Source: JALZUU01 sp964441245
Lineage (GTDB): Bacteria; Bacteroidota; Bacteroidia; Chitinophagales; Saprospiraceae
Direction: 5' to 3'
NCBI GenBank assembly: GCA_964441245.1
Contig: CAYTVR010000001.1
Span: 1-64,000, forward strand
Length of the DNA stretch: 64,000 nt
Positions 18,316-27,066 of this stretch are shown here, in pieces. Every line of letters starts with the position of its first letter. The first letter of the stretch is position 1. A program made the translations under genes and the position numbers. Below the pieces are notes generated by a model. The model was not told the origin of the DNA. It searched no databases and saw only the letters and a program-made list of their open reading frames with translations.

Positions 18316-19371
18316 TTAATTATTAAGTTCCTGGCCCAGTTGATGAAGCGTCTGATATGGGAAGTGTTTTATCGTAAGCGTATCAAGGTGATAAAAGACC
18401 AGATGTCGATCTTCTTTTTTTAGATGTCCATCTAGCATATCAATCGCATCTTGTAGATTCTTAATCGAAATTTTTTCTAGACGTATGTGATCTTTTTGAT
18501 ATAAATAATGTCCATGAAGATAAGTACTTTTTACAAGTTCATATTGGTTTTGGTCAACTTTAAAAAATCTTTCTGGATCGGTCAATTCAGTCTCTTCTAA
18601 CTGGTTAATCAATTTGATCATTTTGCCATCTCGAAATAAAACACCCCAAGAAAAAATAGGTAAAGCCAAATCTAGCGCCAGCGGATATTGGTCAAAGTTA
18701 ACTAGATATTGTTTGGCTACTGCCAAATCTAAAATGGAATTTTTACTTTCTGGATTTTCGAGATCTCCCATGTTGTAAAACATCAACATGCCACGATCAA
18801 CAGGCGGTACACCAGTCCGTTTGAAAAACTTGATTTGATGCAACCGGATTGTCGCAGATAATTCCCATGATTTCGATTGGATTTGATCTTTTAAAATAGT
18901 CAAAAATCGAAAGTATCGCCATTTTGTTTTTTCACTCCAATCACAATCTATCTGTATTTCTTTGATAGTATACTGCTGAAGATTTTCCGATAAGGAATTT
19001 ATTTTTTTTAAAATATGGTCGCTTAAAATAGGCAACTCACTTTCTTCTAATTGTAATAAAGTTCGATTGGTAATAAAAATGGTAGGAACAATTTCTAAAA
19101 TATTTGCAGGTGTATTTTTAACAATTAAAGACGCGAGAGGTTTGGTTTCCTTTTTATTAAAATCATAATCGACATCAAAAAAATGAAGGTAAAGTTTTTT
19201 AACATTTGTGGAATCAAGATAAGCTTGTTCTTGAGGAAAAATATTCAACTCTCTTTTCCAATGATAAAAAGATAATTCACAAGAATTGCTTGATTGACGA
19301 CAAGAAGGAAAAAAGCAGATAGCTATCAAAAACAGAAATGAGTTAAAATAAAAATAAGTTAATTTATTCAT
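18316..19371 (-). CDS. Lipoprotein with TIM-barrel glycoside-hydrolase-like features (DUF3142-like?)
   Basis: The 351-residue protein has a lipoprotein signal ending at FFPSC (Cys24). The core follows a TIM-barrel pattern: KKLYLHFFDVDYD, EIVPTIFITN, IKEIQIDCDWSEKTKWRYF (a strand ending in acidic residues followed by a helix), LSATIRLHQ, and RGMLMFYNMGDL. This strand order and the QIDCDWSE motif resemble putative polysaccharide-acting proteins of the DUF3142 type, but I cannot confirm membership. It overlaps the kdsD stop codon by 4 bp (19368-19371), so translational coupling is likely, and it is followed 7 bp later by the TPR-like gene. The context with KDO precursor synthesis hints at envelope polysaccharide, which is an inference. 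Confidence 0.65.
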   Translation of the reverse strand: MNKLTYFYFNSFLFLIAICFFPSCRQSSNSCELSFYHWKRELNIFPQEQAYLDSTNVKKLYLHFFDVDYDFNKKETKPLASLIVKNTPANILEIVPTIFITNRTLLQLEESELPILSDHILKKINSLSENLQQYTIKEIQIDCDWSEKTKWRYFRFLTILKDQIQSKSWELSATIRLHQIKFFKRTGVPPVDRGMLMFYNMGDLENPESKNSILDLAVAKQYLVNFDQYPLALDLALPIFSWGVLFRDGKMIKLINQLEETELTDPERFFKVDQNQYELVKSTYLHGHYLYQKDHIRLEKISIKNLQDAIDMLDGHLKKEDRHLVFYHLDTLTIKHFPYQTLHQLGQELNN

Positions 19372-20336
19372 ATTAATCCTTCTCGTATTAGATCATGTAG
19401 GTGAATAAAACCAACATATTTTTTATTTTCCGTCACCACTAATTGAGTGATACTATTTTTTCGCATCATGCTCAGTGCATTAATGGCCAATTCATTGGCT
19501 TCAATAAAAATTGGTTTTGGGTTCATAATATCTTTCGCTTCTAAATTGGAAAAATCATGATGCTGTTCCAGCATTCGACGTAAGTCACCATCTGTAATGA
19601 TACCCGCAATTTTTTGATCTGCATCTAAAACGATCGTTGCGCCTAATCGTTTGGACGTAATTTCTACAATCGTATCACGAATACTTGTATTCACCAAAAC
19701 GATAGGCTTTTCATTGCTAGGGTATATATTGTTGACACGTAAATATAGCTGCTTCCCTAATGATCCACCGGGATGAAATTGCGCAAAATCAGCAGTCGTA
19801 AAACCACGAAGTGCTAGCAACGAAGTGGCTAAGGCATCTCCCATTACCATCTGAGCAGTCGTACTCGCCGTGGGTGCTAAGTTATTCGGATCAGCTTCTT
19901 TTGAAACAGGTGTATATAATAAAAAATCGGCTTGCTGACTAAGATAGGAAGTTGAGTTACTCGACATTACCATCAAGGTATTACCTAAGTTTTTAATGAG
20001 CGGAACTAAGACTTTTATTTCTGAAGTTTCTCCACTTTTTGAAATGAGTAAAGCGATATCTTCAGGACGAATCATTCCTAAGTCGCCATGAATGGCATCA
20101 GAAGCGTGCATGAAAATAGCAGGTGTTCCTGTTGAGTTTAAAGTGGCTACGATCTTCTTAGCAATTAACGCACTTTTGCCAATACCCGACACTATAACTC
20201 GACCTGAAGAGTTAAAAATAGTTTCAACGGCTTCGCAAAATTGATGATTGATTCCTTCTTTTAAGGCATCAATTGTTTCCTCTTCAATTTGTATTGTTCG
20301 TAGAGCAATTGTAGTAATTATTTTTTCGTTATTCAC
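19368..20336 (-). CDS. kdsD: Arabinose-5-phosphate isomerase (KdsD/KpsF/GutQ family)
   Basis: The 322-residue enzyme interconverts ribulose-5-phosphate and arabinose-5-phosphate, the first step to KDO for lipopolysaccharide. The SIS domain (about 1-200) shows SGIGKSALIAKKI, STGTPAIFMHASDAIHGDLG, ISKSGETSEI and PTASTTAQMVMGDALA, with FHPGGSLGKQL closing it. Two CBS domains follow (about 205-322; GATIVLDADQKIAGIITDGDLRR and NSITQLVVTENKKYVGFIHLHDL). The start is GTG at 20334-20336; no ATG occurs nearby in frame. It is the first gene of an operon with the lipoprotein and TPR-like genes, and is divergent from recQ across about 490 bp. The other KDO genes (kdsA, kdsB, kdsC) are not in the window. 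Confidence 0.92.
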   Translation of the reverse strand: MNNEKIITTIALRTIQIEEETIDALKEGINHQFCEAVETIFNSSGRVIVSGIGKSALIAKKIVATLNSTGTPAIFMHASDAIHGDLGMIRPEDIALLISKSGETSEIKVLVPLIKNLGNTLMVMSSNSTSYLSQQADFLLYTPVSKEADPNNLAPTASTTAQMVMGDALATSLLALRGFTTADFAQFHPGGSLGKQLYLRVNNIYPSNEKPIVLVNTSIRDTIVEITSKRLGATIVLDADQKIAGIITDGDLRRMLEQHHDFSNLEAKDIMNPKPIFIEANELAINALSMMRKNSITQLVVTENKKYVGFIHLHDLIREGLI

Positions 20337-20829
20337 AACTAATATTTGTATTTTTGACAGCTTTTTAAAAAAAAGATCTAGCTCTGTTTTTTAAGTTTAG
20401 AAAACATCCATGAAAAGGATTAACTTTTAAAAATTTCTGTTTAAAAGTGAGGAAAGATTTAATGTAAGAATTACTTGGTTAATAAAAAAAAATTCTTATT
20501 TTTAGTTAAGCATTTATACTGATACAGCACTGAAGTAATGCTCAAAAACTAAATATCTCTTTTGATTTCGATTTTTAGTATGATTGACGTTCTTTTGCAA
20601 TTACTTACAATCTTCTCTAAAACCGAAAATTGAGAATTATTTATTTGAGCTGTAATAACTTCAAATGTTCTCTCTCTTTTTACCTACAATTTTTTTTAGA
20701 AAAATTTGATGGACACTTACTATTAAGTTGAATAAAATATTTTCGCATCCAAGTGATGCAACACAAAATAAGTTGAATAATTAAGAATATGTTTATAAAT
20801 ACTTTAAACATAATCACAAAAGAATTTGA
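20337..20829. other. Divergent intergenic region between kdsD and recQ
   Basis: The stretch is 493 bp and very AT-rich. TATTTTCG near 20739 is a one-mismatch version of the Bacteroidota -7 box and could serve recQ. No gene or strong hairpin is seen. Confidence 0.35.
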
Positions 20830-23034
20830 ATGATGATGATTGATGCTAAAGAAAGTTTAAACGAAGCCTTACAAAGATTTTTTGGCTTTGATAAATTTAA
20901 AGGAAATCAAGAAGCAATTATTAACAGTGTCTTAGATGGTAAAGATACGTTTGTAATTATGCCCACAGGTGGCGGTAAATCTCTTTGTTACCAATTGCCC
21001 GCGTTGATGATGCAGGGAACTGCTATTGTCATCTCTCCATTAATTGCTTTGATGAAAAATCAAGTAGACTCCATCCGAAGCCATAGCCAAATGGATGAAG
21101 TGGCTCATTTCCTGAATTCGTCTTTGACAAAATCTCAGATGAAGCGAGTCAAATCAGATATCGCTGATGGGAAAACAAAATTACTTTTTATTGCTCCTGA
21201 GACTTTAACTAAAAATGAGAATTTAGAATTCTTCCGTAGTGTTGATTTATCTTTTGTAGCAGTAGATGAAGCTCACTGTATTTCTGAATGGGGACATGAC
21301 TTCCGTCCAGAATATAGGAGAATTCGAACGATGATTGATTCTATTGATAAAGAAATTCCAATCATTGCCTTGACCGCTACAGCGACGCCTAAAGTTCGAA
21401 CGGATATCGTTAAGAACTTGAATATGGATAAGCTGAATAGTTTTGTCTCCTCTTTCAATCGTGACAACTTATATTATGAAGTTCGTCCAAAAGGAACCAA
21501 AGATCAAACGGTCAAAAACATTATTCAAATTATCAAAGGGATGGATTCTCCTTCTGGAATCATCTATGTGCAAAGTCGAAAATCGACAGAAATGATTGCA
21601 CAATTATTAAAAGTAAATGATATCAATGCGGCTCCTTACCATGCGGGCTTAGATGCTAAAACAAGAACAAAAGCTCAGGATGATTTCTTGATGGAAAAGG
21701 TGGATGTAATTGTCGCTACCATTGCTTTTGGAATGGGCATCGACAAACCTGATGTGCGTTTTGTTATTCACTATGATATTCCAAAGAGTATTGAAAATTA
21801 TTATCAAGAAACTGGAAGAGCAGGACGTGATGGTTTGGAAGGAAGATGTGTGGCTTTTTATTCTTATAAAGACATTCAACGATTGGAAAAATTCTTACGA
21901 GACAAACCAGTTGCTGAAAGAGAAATGGGCGCCCAATTGATGCAAGAAATCATGGCTTACTCTGAAACAACTTCTTGTCGTCGCCGGTTTCTATTGCATT
22001 ATTTTGGAGAAGACTTCAAAGAAGAAAAATGTGGAAAAATGTGTGATAGCTGTCGCCATCCACAAGATAAAATTGAGGTTGGAACTGAAATGGTACAATC
22101 CCTTCGTTCTATTGAAAGTTTGAATGAAAATTATGGAATCAAAATCATGGTTGATTTTGTGATGGGGAAAGATACTCAAGAAATGAAAGAATACGGCCAT
22201 GATCAATTAGAGTTATATGGCGTTGGAAAAGAAAAAAACGATAACTTTTGGAATTCTATTTTTAGACAAGCTTTATTACATAACTTTATTTATAAGGACA
22301 TCGAGAATTATGGCTTATTAAGAATGACGGATGCAGGACGGGCTTTTATTAAGAACCCGACGAACTTGCAAATTCCTTTGAATAGAAATTATGATTTAGT
22401 TAGCATAGCGGATAGTGAAGTCAAATCAAAAACAGCTGTATTGGATAAAACTTTAATGACGCTGTTGAAAGATTTGCGAAGACAAATTGCGAAAGAAAAA
22501 AATATTCCTCCATACATTGTTTTTCAAGATCCGTCTTTAGAAGACATGGCAACGCAATATCCTATTTCCATGGATGACATGGCACACATCACGGGAGTGA
22601 GCAAAGGGAAAGCCATTCGATATGGAAAGACATTTGTCAATTTGATTAAGCAATATGTTGAGGAAAATGATATTGAACGACCGACTGATTTTGTAGTCAA
22701 ACAAGTAGCGAATAAATCAAAAATCAAAGTCAATATCATCCAAGGAATTGATAGAAAAATCCCTCTTTATGATATCGCCTCTTCTAATTCTTTAAACATG
22801 GAAGAACTGATGGAAGAAATGGACGCTATTGTTATTTCCGGTACAAAAGTCAATATTGATTATTATATCGATGAAAACGTTGATGAATATTCTAAAGAAG
22901 ATATTTATGAATACTTTATGACCGCGGAATCAGATTCAGTAGATGCTGCATTCGTAGAATTGAAAGATGATGACATTACTTTAGAAGAAATTCAATTGAT
23001 GCGTATTAAATTTTTATCAGAAATGGCTAATTAA
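20830..23034 (+). CDS. recQ: ATP-dependent DNA helicase RecQ
   Basis: This is a 734-residue superfamily 2 helicase that unwinds recombination and stalled-fork intermediates. Motifs: Q-motif and FGFDKFKGNQEAII, Walker A PTGGGKS (45-51), DEAH box (D146-H149) followed by CISEWGHDFRPEYRR, motif III ALTATAT, and motif VI YYQETGRAGRDG. The RecQ zinc-binding subdomain has Cys383, 401, 405 and 408. A winged-helix region is followed by an HRDC domain (about 537-608, LRRQIAKEKNIPPYIVF to ITGVSKGKAIRYG). The C-terminal 125 residues are acidic and extend beyond E. coli RecQ, as in many Bacteroidota homologues. The first three codons are all ATG, so the exact start is ambiguous. A hairpin at 23080-23108 is the likely terminator. 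Confidence 0.95.
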   Translation: MMMIDAKESLNEALQRFFGFDKFKGNQEAIINSVLDGKDTFVIMPTGGGKSLCYQLPALMMQGTAIVISPLIALMKNQVDSIRSHSQMDEVAHFLNSSLTKSQMKRVKSDIADGKTKLLFIAPETLTKNENLEFFRSVDLSFVAVDEAHCISEWGHDFRPEYRRIRTMIDSIDKEIPIIALTATATPKVRTDIVKNLNMDKLNSFVSSFNRDNLYYEVRPKGTKDQTVKNIIQIIKGMDSPSGIIYVQSRKSTEMIAQLLKVNDINAAPYHAGLDAKTRTKAQDDFLMEKVDVIVATIAFGMGIDKPDVRFVIHYDIPKSIENYYQETGRAGRDGLEGRCVAFYSYKDIQRLEKFLRDKPVAEREMGAQLMQEIMAYSETTSCRRRFLLHYFGEDFKEEKCGKMCDSCRHPQDKIEVGTEMVQSLRSIESLNENYGIKIMVDFVMGKDTQEMKEYGHDQLELYGVGKEKNDNFWNSIFRQALLHNFIYKDIENYGLLRMTDAGRAFIKNPTNLQIPLNRNYDLVSIADSEVKSKTAVLDKTLMTLLKDLRRQIAKEKNIPPYIVFQDPSLEDMATQYPISMDDMAHITGVSKGKAIRYGKTFVNLIKQYVEENDIERPTDFVVKQVANKSKIKVNIIQGIDRKIPLYDIASSNSLNMEELMEEMDAIVISGTKVNIDYYIDENVDEYSKEDIYEYFMTAESDSVDAAFVELKDDDITLEEIQLMRIKFLSEMAN

Positions 23035-23079
23035 ATATACTTGGCTTTTAATTACAGCCGTTATAAACTTCGTCAAATG

Positions 23080-23116
23080 AATCAGAAATTGCTTTGCAGT
23101 TTCTGATTTGTTTTTT
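23080..23116 (+). terminator. Rho-independent terminator after recQ
   Basis: AATCAGAAA (23080-23088) pairs with TTTCTGATT (23100-23108), with additional GC pairing in the loop (TTGC/GCAG). TGTTTTTT follows. It lies about 45 nt after the recQ stop. Confidence 0.7.
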
Positions 23117-23186
23117 GTGGAATAACTATTGATTTTTGTTGTTAGTTCATAGTTGTTGGTAGCTTGATAGGCACAAAATAAGCTAA

Positions 23187-23245
23187 AAGCATGTTTAAAA
23201 TTTATTTTAGATTGAAAATCAATAGAAATTTAAACATGCTCTAAT
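23187..23245. repeat. Dispersed palindromic repeat, intact copy
   Basis: The outer arms AAGCATGTTTAAA (23187-23199) and TTTAAACATGCT (about 23230-23241) are inverted. The core TTATTTTAGATTGAAAATCAATAG also occurs, split by about 120 bp, at 2784-2967. It sits in the recQ-aroQ intergenic region and has no coding capacity. Confidence 0.6.
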
Positions 23246-23295
23246 ATCAAGTGGGATTGATTATATTGATCTAATAAAAAGTAGAAAAGATATTT

Positions 23296-23709
23296 ATGAA
23301 AATTATTATCATTAACGGTCCGAATTTAAATTTATTAGGAAAAAGAGAACCTGAAATTTATGGTACTCAAACCTTTGATCAATACTTCGAATCTCTTCAA
23401 CAAAAATACCCTCAATTAGCATTGCATTATTTTCAACATAATTGTGAAGGCGATTTGATTGATAAATTACATGAGGTTGGATTCACATTTGATGGAATTA
23501 TTTTGAACGCAGGTGCTTATACCCATACTTCGATTGCCATTGCAGATGCTGTCGCAGCCATTTCAACTCCTGTAGTCGAAGTTCATATTTCAAATGTTTA
23601 TGCACGAGAAAGTTTCCGACAACATTCTTACCTCTCACCTAACTGTAAGGGATGCATTATTGGCTTTGGCTTAAAAGGATATGAGTTGGGGATTGAATCG
23701 TTTTTATAA
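23296..23709 (+). CDS. aroQ: 3-dehydroquinate dehydratase, type II
   Basis: The 137-residue enzyme dehydrates 3-dehydroquinate to 3-dehydroshikimate in the shikimate pathway. Type II landmarks are all present: IINGPNLNLLGKREPEIYG (catalytic Tyr22 region), EGDLIDKLHE, ILNAGAYTHTSIAIADA, PVVEVHISNVYARESFRQHS (His and Arg of the active site), and GFGLKGYELGI. The length is normal for the dodecameric family. It is monocistronic here; other aro genes are not nearby. An inverted repeat at 23727-23778 separates it from the convergent gene. Confidence 0.95.
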   Translation: MKIIIINGPNLNLLGKREPEIYGTQTFDQYFESLQQKYPQLALHYFQHNCEGDLIDKLHEVGFTFDGIILNAGAYTHTSIAIADAVAAISTPVVEVHISNVYARESFRQHSYLSPNCKGCIIGFGLKGYELGIESFL

Positions 23710-23726
23710 TTTTTTTTGAGTAAAAA

Positions 23727-23778
23727 TAGACTTCACTAGCCTACGAATTAATCAATTATTCGGGCTTACTGAAGTCTA
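23727..23778 (-). terminator. Terminator between convergent genes
   Basis: TAGACTTCA (23727-23735) pairs with TGAAGTCTA (23770-23778), with inner AGCC/GGCT pairing. On the minus strand the stem is followed by a T5 run (the plus-strand AAAAA at 23722-23726), so it best serves the minus-strand gene ending at 23809. It may also stop aroQ transcription. Confidence 0.6.
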
Positions 23779-23808
23779 CAGTCTGAGGTCCTAACTCCTC
23801 CTCCTAAA

Positions 23809-24330
23809 TCAAGGCCCCGATCGAATTGGTGTTGAATGAAAGTTCAAATCAAGTAGCCTCAATTTTCTTTTCTTACCAATTTTATATTTTTTTGATTTAA
23901 ATATTTTTCGAATAAGCCAAGCGACAATGACTGTTACTCCTGGAATAATAATAGTCGCCCGATTTAAGTCTGAATAATCTAAGGCCTTCCCTAGTAGAGA
24001 TAAACCAACAAAAGCACCAGAAGCAACATAAGCATTCGTGCTCACCCCCCTAGACCAAGCTCTATTTTTATAAGATTTGATGGCTACAATTTGATCTACT
24101 TTGATGACTCGATTGGTAAAGAGAATGGTATGCTCATCCACATAAAGATCTTGAATGGTTTCATGATACCAATAATCATCCCCTTTTAGTTGAAAAACTA
24201 ATTCTTCTCCAATAAAATATTTCTTTGTTTTGAGTTTTCCATATTTTTCCATCTGCAATACTTTCTGACATAGCGCAGTTGAAAGAAAAACACTGCATAG
24301 AAAAATGGTAAGTAAGATTAGGCGCATCAT
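23809..24330 (-). CDS. Hypothetical exported or membrane protein
   Basis: The 173-residue protein has a signal peptide (residues 1-21, ending STALCQ). A small beta-rich region follows (YFIGEELVFQLKG, IQDLYVDEHTILFTN, VDQIVAIKSY). Then come two hydrophobic segments (about 104-118 ASGAFVGLSLLGK and 126-143 TIIIPGVTVIVAWLIRKI) and a basic tail. This layout recurs in small Bacteroidota proteins of unknown function. It lies between aroQ (convergent) and rnpA (same strand, about 113 bp upstream). I do not recognise a named family. Confidence 0.65.
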   Translation of the reverse strand: MMRLILLTIFLCSVFLSTALCQKVLQMEKYGKLKTKKYFIGEELVFQLKGDDYWYHETIQDLYVDEHTILFTNRVIKVDQIVAIKSYKNRAWSRGVSTNAYVASGAFVGLSLLGKALDYSDLNRATIIIPGVTVIVAWLIRKIFKSKKYKIGKKRKLRLLDLNFHSTPIRSGP

Positions 24331-24443
24331 ATTTGATAGTTTAGCTAAGAGAATGGGTAAAATTTAGAAACTAGGATATAGTAGAAACAATCAATTTGTC
24401 TGCGGGCCTCTGAGCTCTGTATCCTAAATTTTGACTCTTAATG

Positions 24444-24830
24444 TCATCTATTTAACTGCCGAATAAACTTCTTTATTACTTTGTTAACAGCTCGATCGAT
24501 TTCTTGATAAGTCATTGCTTTTTTACCTATGAACAAAAACATCATTACATATTGCTGATCATCTTCTGCAATTGCTTCGTAGAGCAAATGTTTTTGTAAG
24601 CGATAAGCTTCTCGAATTTTTCGTCGGATTTGATTGCGATGAACGGCTTTAGGAAAAGACCGCTTAGGTACACTGACCGTAAATTGTATCGGAGATTTTT
24701 GTGCAGCATCAATTGATTTCCATACTAAACGCAATGGAAACATAGAAAATGATTTTCCTTCTTTAAAAAGGCTACCTATGATTTTACGACTTTTGAGTCG
24801 CTCTTCTTTCTTGAAAGTAAAGGAAGGCAT
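24444..24830 (-). CDS. rnpA: Ribonuclease P protein component
   Basis: The 128-residue basic protein is a cofactor of the RNase P RNA in tRNA 5-prime maturation. Typical features: FKKEERLKSRKIIGSLFKEG at the N-terminus, FTVSVPKRSFPKAVHRNQIRRKIREAYR (the RNR signature that binds the P RNA), and a C-terminal helix INRAVNKVIKKF-like segment. It follows rpmH on the same strand with a 131-bp spacer, the conserved bacterial order. The usual next genes (yidD, yidC) are absent and are replaced by the hypothetical exported protein. The RNase P RNA itself is not in the window. Confidence 0.93.
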   Translation of the reverse strand: MPSFTFKKEERLKSRKIIGSLFKEGKSFSMFPLRLVWKSIDAAQKSPIQFTVSVPKRSFPKAVHRNQIRRKIREAYRLQKHLLYEAIAEDDQQYVMMFLFIGKKAMTYQEIDRAVNKVIKKFIRQLNR

Positions 24831-24961
24831 AAAGATATACGATCTAATAAAAGGAGAAGAGAATAAGAAAAGGTATAGGAAAGTATCTGGTGGAGACTAC
24901 CAGTAAAATAATTGCTTTCCTGCTCCTGTACAATTAAACATACAGGGGCAGGGAGTAAATA

Positions 24962-25117
24962 TTACTTCGTTCTTATTTCGTCAGAAACAGTCAATTTAGC
25001 GCGACCTTTAGCTCTTCTTCTAGCTAATACTTTTCGGCCACTCTTGCTGCTCATACGCTCTCTGAATCCGTGTTTATTTGCTCTCTTTCTCTTTGATGGT
25101 TGAAATGTCCTTTTCAT
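24962..25117 (-). CDS. rpmH: 50S ribosomal protein L34
   Basis: This 51-residue highly basic protein was read directly from the minus strand: it begins MKRTFQPSKRKRANKHGFRE, continues RMSSKSGRKVLARRRAKGR, and ends at a TAA (24962-24964). The first 44 residues are the classic L34 sequence; the tail (AKLTVSDEIRTK) is a short extension common in Bacteroidota. It is the first gene of the rpmH-rnpA pair. A near-consensus Bacteroidota promoter lies upstream (-33 TTG at 25191-25193, -7 TACCTTTG at 25163-25170), giving a predicted 5-prime UTR of about 40 nt. Confidence 0.95.
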   Translation of the reverse strand: MKRTFQPSKRKRANKHGFRERMSSKSGRKVLARRRAKGRAKLTVSDEIRTK

Positions 25118-25162
25118 TATTGAAAAATTTAAATATTATTCTTGTTCTTTTAAAAAGTTGGA

Positions 25163-25193
25163 CAAAGGTAAGCGAAATTTGTTTACCAGACAA
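25163..25193 (-). promoter_or_regulatory. Bacteroidota-type promoter of rpmH
   Basis: On the minus strand, TTG (25191-25193) is followed by 20 nt and then TACCTTTG (25163-25170). This matches the primary sigma factor consensus of Bacteroidota (TTTG, about 19-21 nt, TAnnTTTG). The start site would be near 25156, about 39 nt before the rpmH ATG. Confidence 0.75.
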
Positions 25194-25282
25194 CAAATTT
25201 GGCCTACTTTTACACTTGAAATGCTTTAAAAAATCAGATTTTTAAATAGAAATGATCTTTTTTGGCAAAACAGAATAGATAA

Positions 25283-25337
25283 AAAAAGTCATTGATCGTA
25301 AAATTCATTTTATAGAATCGATGATCAATGACTTTTT
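25283..25337. terminator. Strong symmetric terminator between rho and rpmH
   Basis: A perfect 15-bp stem: AAAAAGTCATTGATC (25283-25297) with GATCAATGACTTTTT (25323-25337), around a 25-nt loop. A-rich and T-rich flanks make it functional in both directions. It lies just after the rho stop and separates rho from rpmH-rnpA. Confidence 0.8.
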
Positions 25338-25362
25338 ATCTATTTATTTTATTGTCTTTTTC

Positions 25363-27066
25363 CTATCCGTTCATAGAAGTTAAGAATTCTTCATTGCTTG
25401 TAGAGTGAAGCATATGTTTACGTAAGAATTCCATCGCTTCGACGGGCTTCATATCAGCTAAATGTTTTCGTAAGATAAACATGCGCTGTAAAGTATCTTT
25501 ATCTAATAATAATTCTTCTCTACGGGTGCTAGACTTAGTCAAGTCAATCGCAGGATACAATCGTTTGTTGGCCAATGAACGATCCAATTGAAGCTCCATA
25601 TTACCCGTACCTTTAAATTCTTCAAAGATTACTTGATCCATTTTTGAACCAGTATCAATCAAGGCAGTTGCTAAGATGGTTAAAGAACCACCATTCTCGA
25701 CATTACGAGCAGCACCAAAGAATTTTTTAGGTTTGTGTAAAGCGTTGGCTTCCACACCACCAGATAGTACTTTACCACTTGCAGGAGCTACTGTGTTGTA
25801 AGCTCTTGCTAAACGAGTAATGGAATCTAGAAGTATAACGACATCATGACCACACTCTACTAAACGTTTGGCTTTTTCTAAAACAATACCTGCTACTCGA
25901 ACGTGATTGTCAGCAGGCTCATCAAATGTAGAAGCCACTACTTCAGCGTTTACATTACGTTTCATGTCTGTTACCTCCTCAGGACGTTCATCTACTAATA
26001 AGATGATCATGTAACATTCAGGATTGTTTTTAGATATGCTATTAGCTACATCTTTCAATAAGAATGTTTTACCTGTTTTAGGTTGTGCAACGATCAGTCC
26101 TCTTTGTCCTTTTCCAACTGGAGTGAACAAATCAATCATTCTTGAACCATAATCTTTACCAGATGGAGAAGAAGTCATTTTGAATTTTTCCGTAGGGAAA
26201 AGTGGTGTTAGATAATCAAAAGGAACTCGATCTCTTACATTTTGAGGTTCTAAACCATTGATTCTAGAAACACGTAGTAAGGCAAAATATTTTTCACCTT
26301 CTTTTGGAGGACGAATCGCACCTCTTACCGTATCTCCCGTTCGCAGACCAAAAAGCTTAATTTGAGATGGAGATACATATATATCATCAGGAGAAGTAAG
26401 GTAGTTGTAATCAGCAGATCTTAAGAAACCATAACCATCAGGCATCATTTCTAAAACACCTTCACCTTCAATGATCCCGTCTAACTCAATATTAAACTTA
26501 CCTTCTGAGTTAGAAGAATTTTCATTTCGGTCTCCTCTATCGTTTCTATCGTTCCTGTCATTTCTATCTCTGCGGTCGTTCCTATCATTTCTATCATAAC
26601 GATCATTCCTATCTTCTCTTTCGTTTCGATTGGAACGTTCCTCTCTTTCTGCTACTTTTTCTACTACTTTCTCCTTCTCTTCCTCTTTAGCTTCTACAAT
26701 AGTAGGTTTTTCTTCTTCTTCCTCTTCCTCCTTTTCTTCTTCATGTCGTTGATAATCAGACATTTTTTCTTCATTCTTAGGTCGACTAAAAGGAGCGGTA
26801 GTCGTTATCTTTTTACGTTTCCTTCTTTTATCGGTTGATGAACTTTCTTCATCTTGATCTTTTGCCATTTTCTTATCTTTAGTAGTCTTGGAGGTCTTTT
26901 TATCAGAGTCAGCGGCCCCATTTTTTTCAGTGAGCGCTTGTTCATCTAAGATTTTATAGATAAGCTCTTGTTTATTGAGCCTTTTATAACCTTTTAGTCC
27001 AATCTCTTCTGCCAAATCTCTTAATTTAGGCACAAGCATGTCGTTCAACTGTAGGATATCATACAT
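25363..27066 (-). CDS. rho: Transcription termination factor Rho with long disordered insert
   Basis: This 567-residue hexameric RNA translocase ends transcription. The Rho_N domain is at about 9-43 (LVPKLRDLAEEIGLKGYK). Residues 44-190 form a charged insert: a Lys/Asp/Ser region, a Glu-rich run, then an Arg-Asn-Asp tract (145-182). The RNA-binding cold-shock domain (about 200-270) shows GVLEMMPDGYGFLR. The ATPase core has Walker A QPKTGKT, Walker B VVILLDSITRLARAYN, the Q-loop region (SGGVEANAL) and the R-loop (TGSKMDQVIFEEFKGTGNMEL). Intrinsically disordered inserts in Rho are known in Bacteroidota, where one in Bacteroides thetaiotaomicron drives phase separation; the same role here is inferred. 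It is divergent from serS and followed by a strong terminator. Confidence 0.95.
   Translation of the reverse strand: MYDILQLNDMLVPKLRDLAEEIGLKGYKRLNKQELIYKILDEQALTEKNGAADSDKKTSKTTKDKKMAKDQDEESSSTDKRRKRKKITTTAPFSRPKNEEKMSDYQRHEEEKEEEEEEEKPTIVEAKEEEKEKVVEKVAEREERSNRNEREDRNDRYDRNDRNDRRDRNDRNDRNDRGDRNENSSNSEGKFNIELDGIIEGEGVLEMMPDGYGFLRSADYNYLTSPDDIYVSPSQIKLFGLRTGDTVRGAIRPPKEGEKYFALLRVSRINGLEPQNVRDRVPFDYLTPLFPTEKFKMTSSPSGKDYGSRMIDLFTPVGKGQRGLIVAQPKTGKTFLLKDVANSISKNNPECYMIILLVDERPEEVTDMKRNVNAEVVASTFDEPADNHVRVAGIVLEKAKRLVECGHDVVILLDSITRLARAYNTVAPASGKVLSGGVEANALHKPKKFFGAARNVENGGSLTILATALIDTGSKMDQVIFEEFKGTGNMELQLDRSLANKRLYPAIDLTKSSTRREELLLDKDTLQRMFILRKHLADMKPVEAMEFLRKHMLHSTSNEEFLTSMNG
26521..26634 (-). 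repeat. Low-complexity Arg-Asn-Asp coding tract within rho
   Basis: This stretch encodes residues 145-182 of Rho as iterations of RND and NDR triplets, giving imperfect 9-12 bp DNA repeats (GATCGTTCC-like units on the plus strand). Length is likely variable between strains through slippage. Confidence 0.7.

Noticed and set aside
26521..26634. Short regular DNA repeats resembling a CRISPR-like array
   Set aside because: They are the codons of the RND tract of Rho; no unique spacers and no repeat of constant length.
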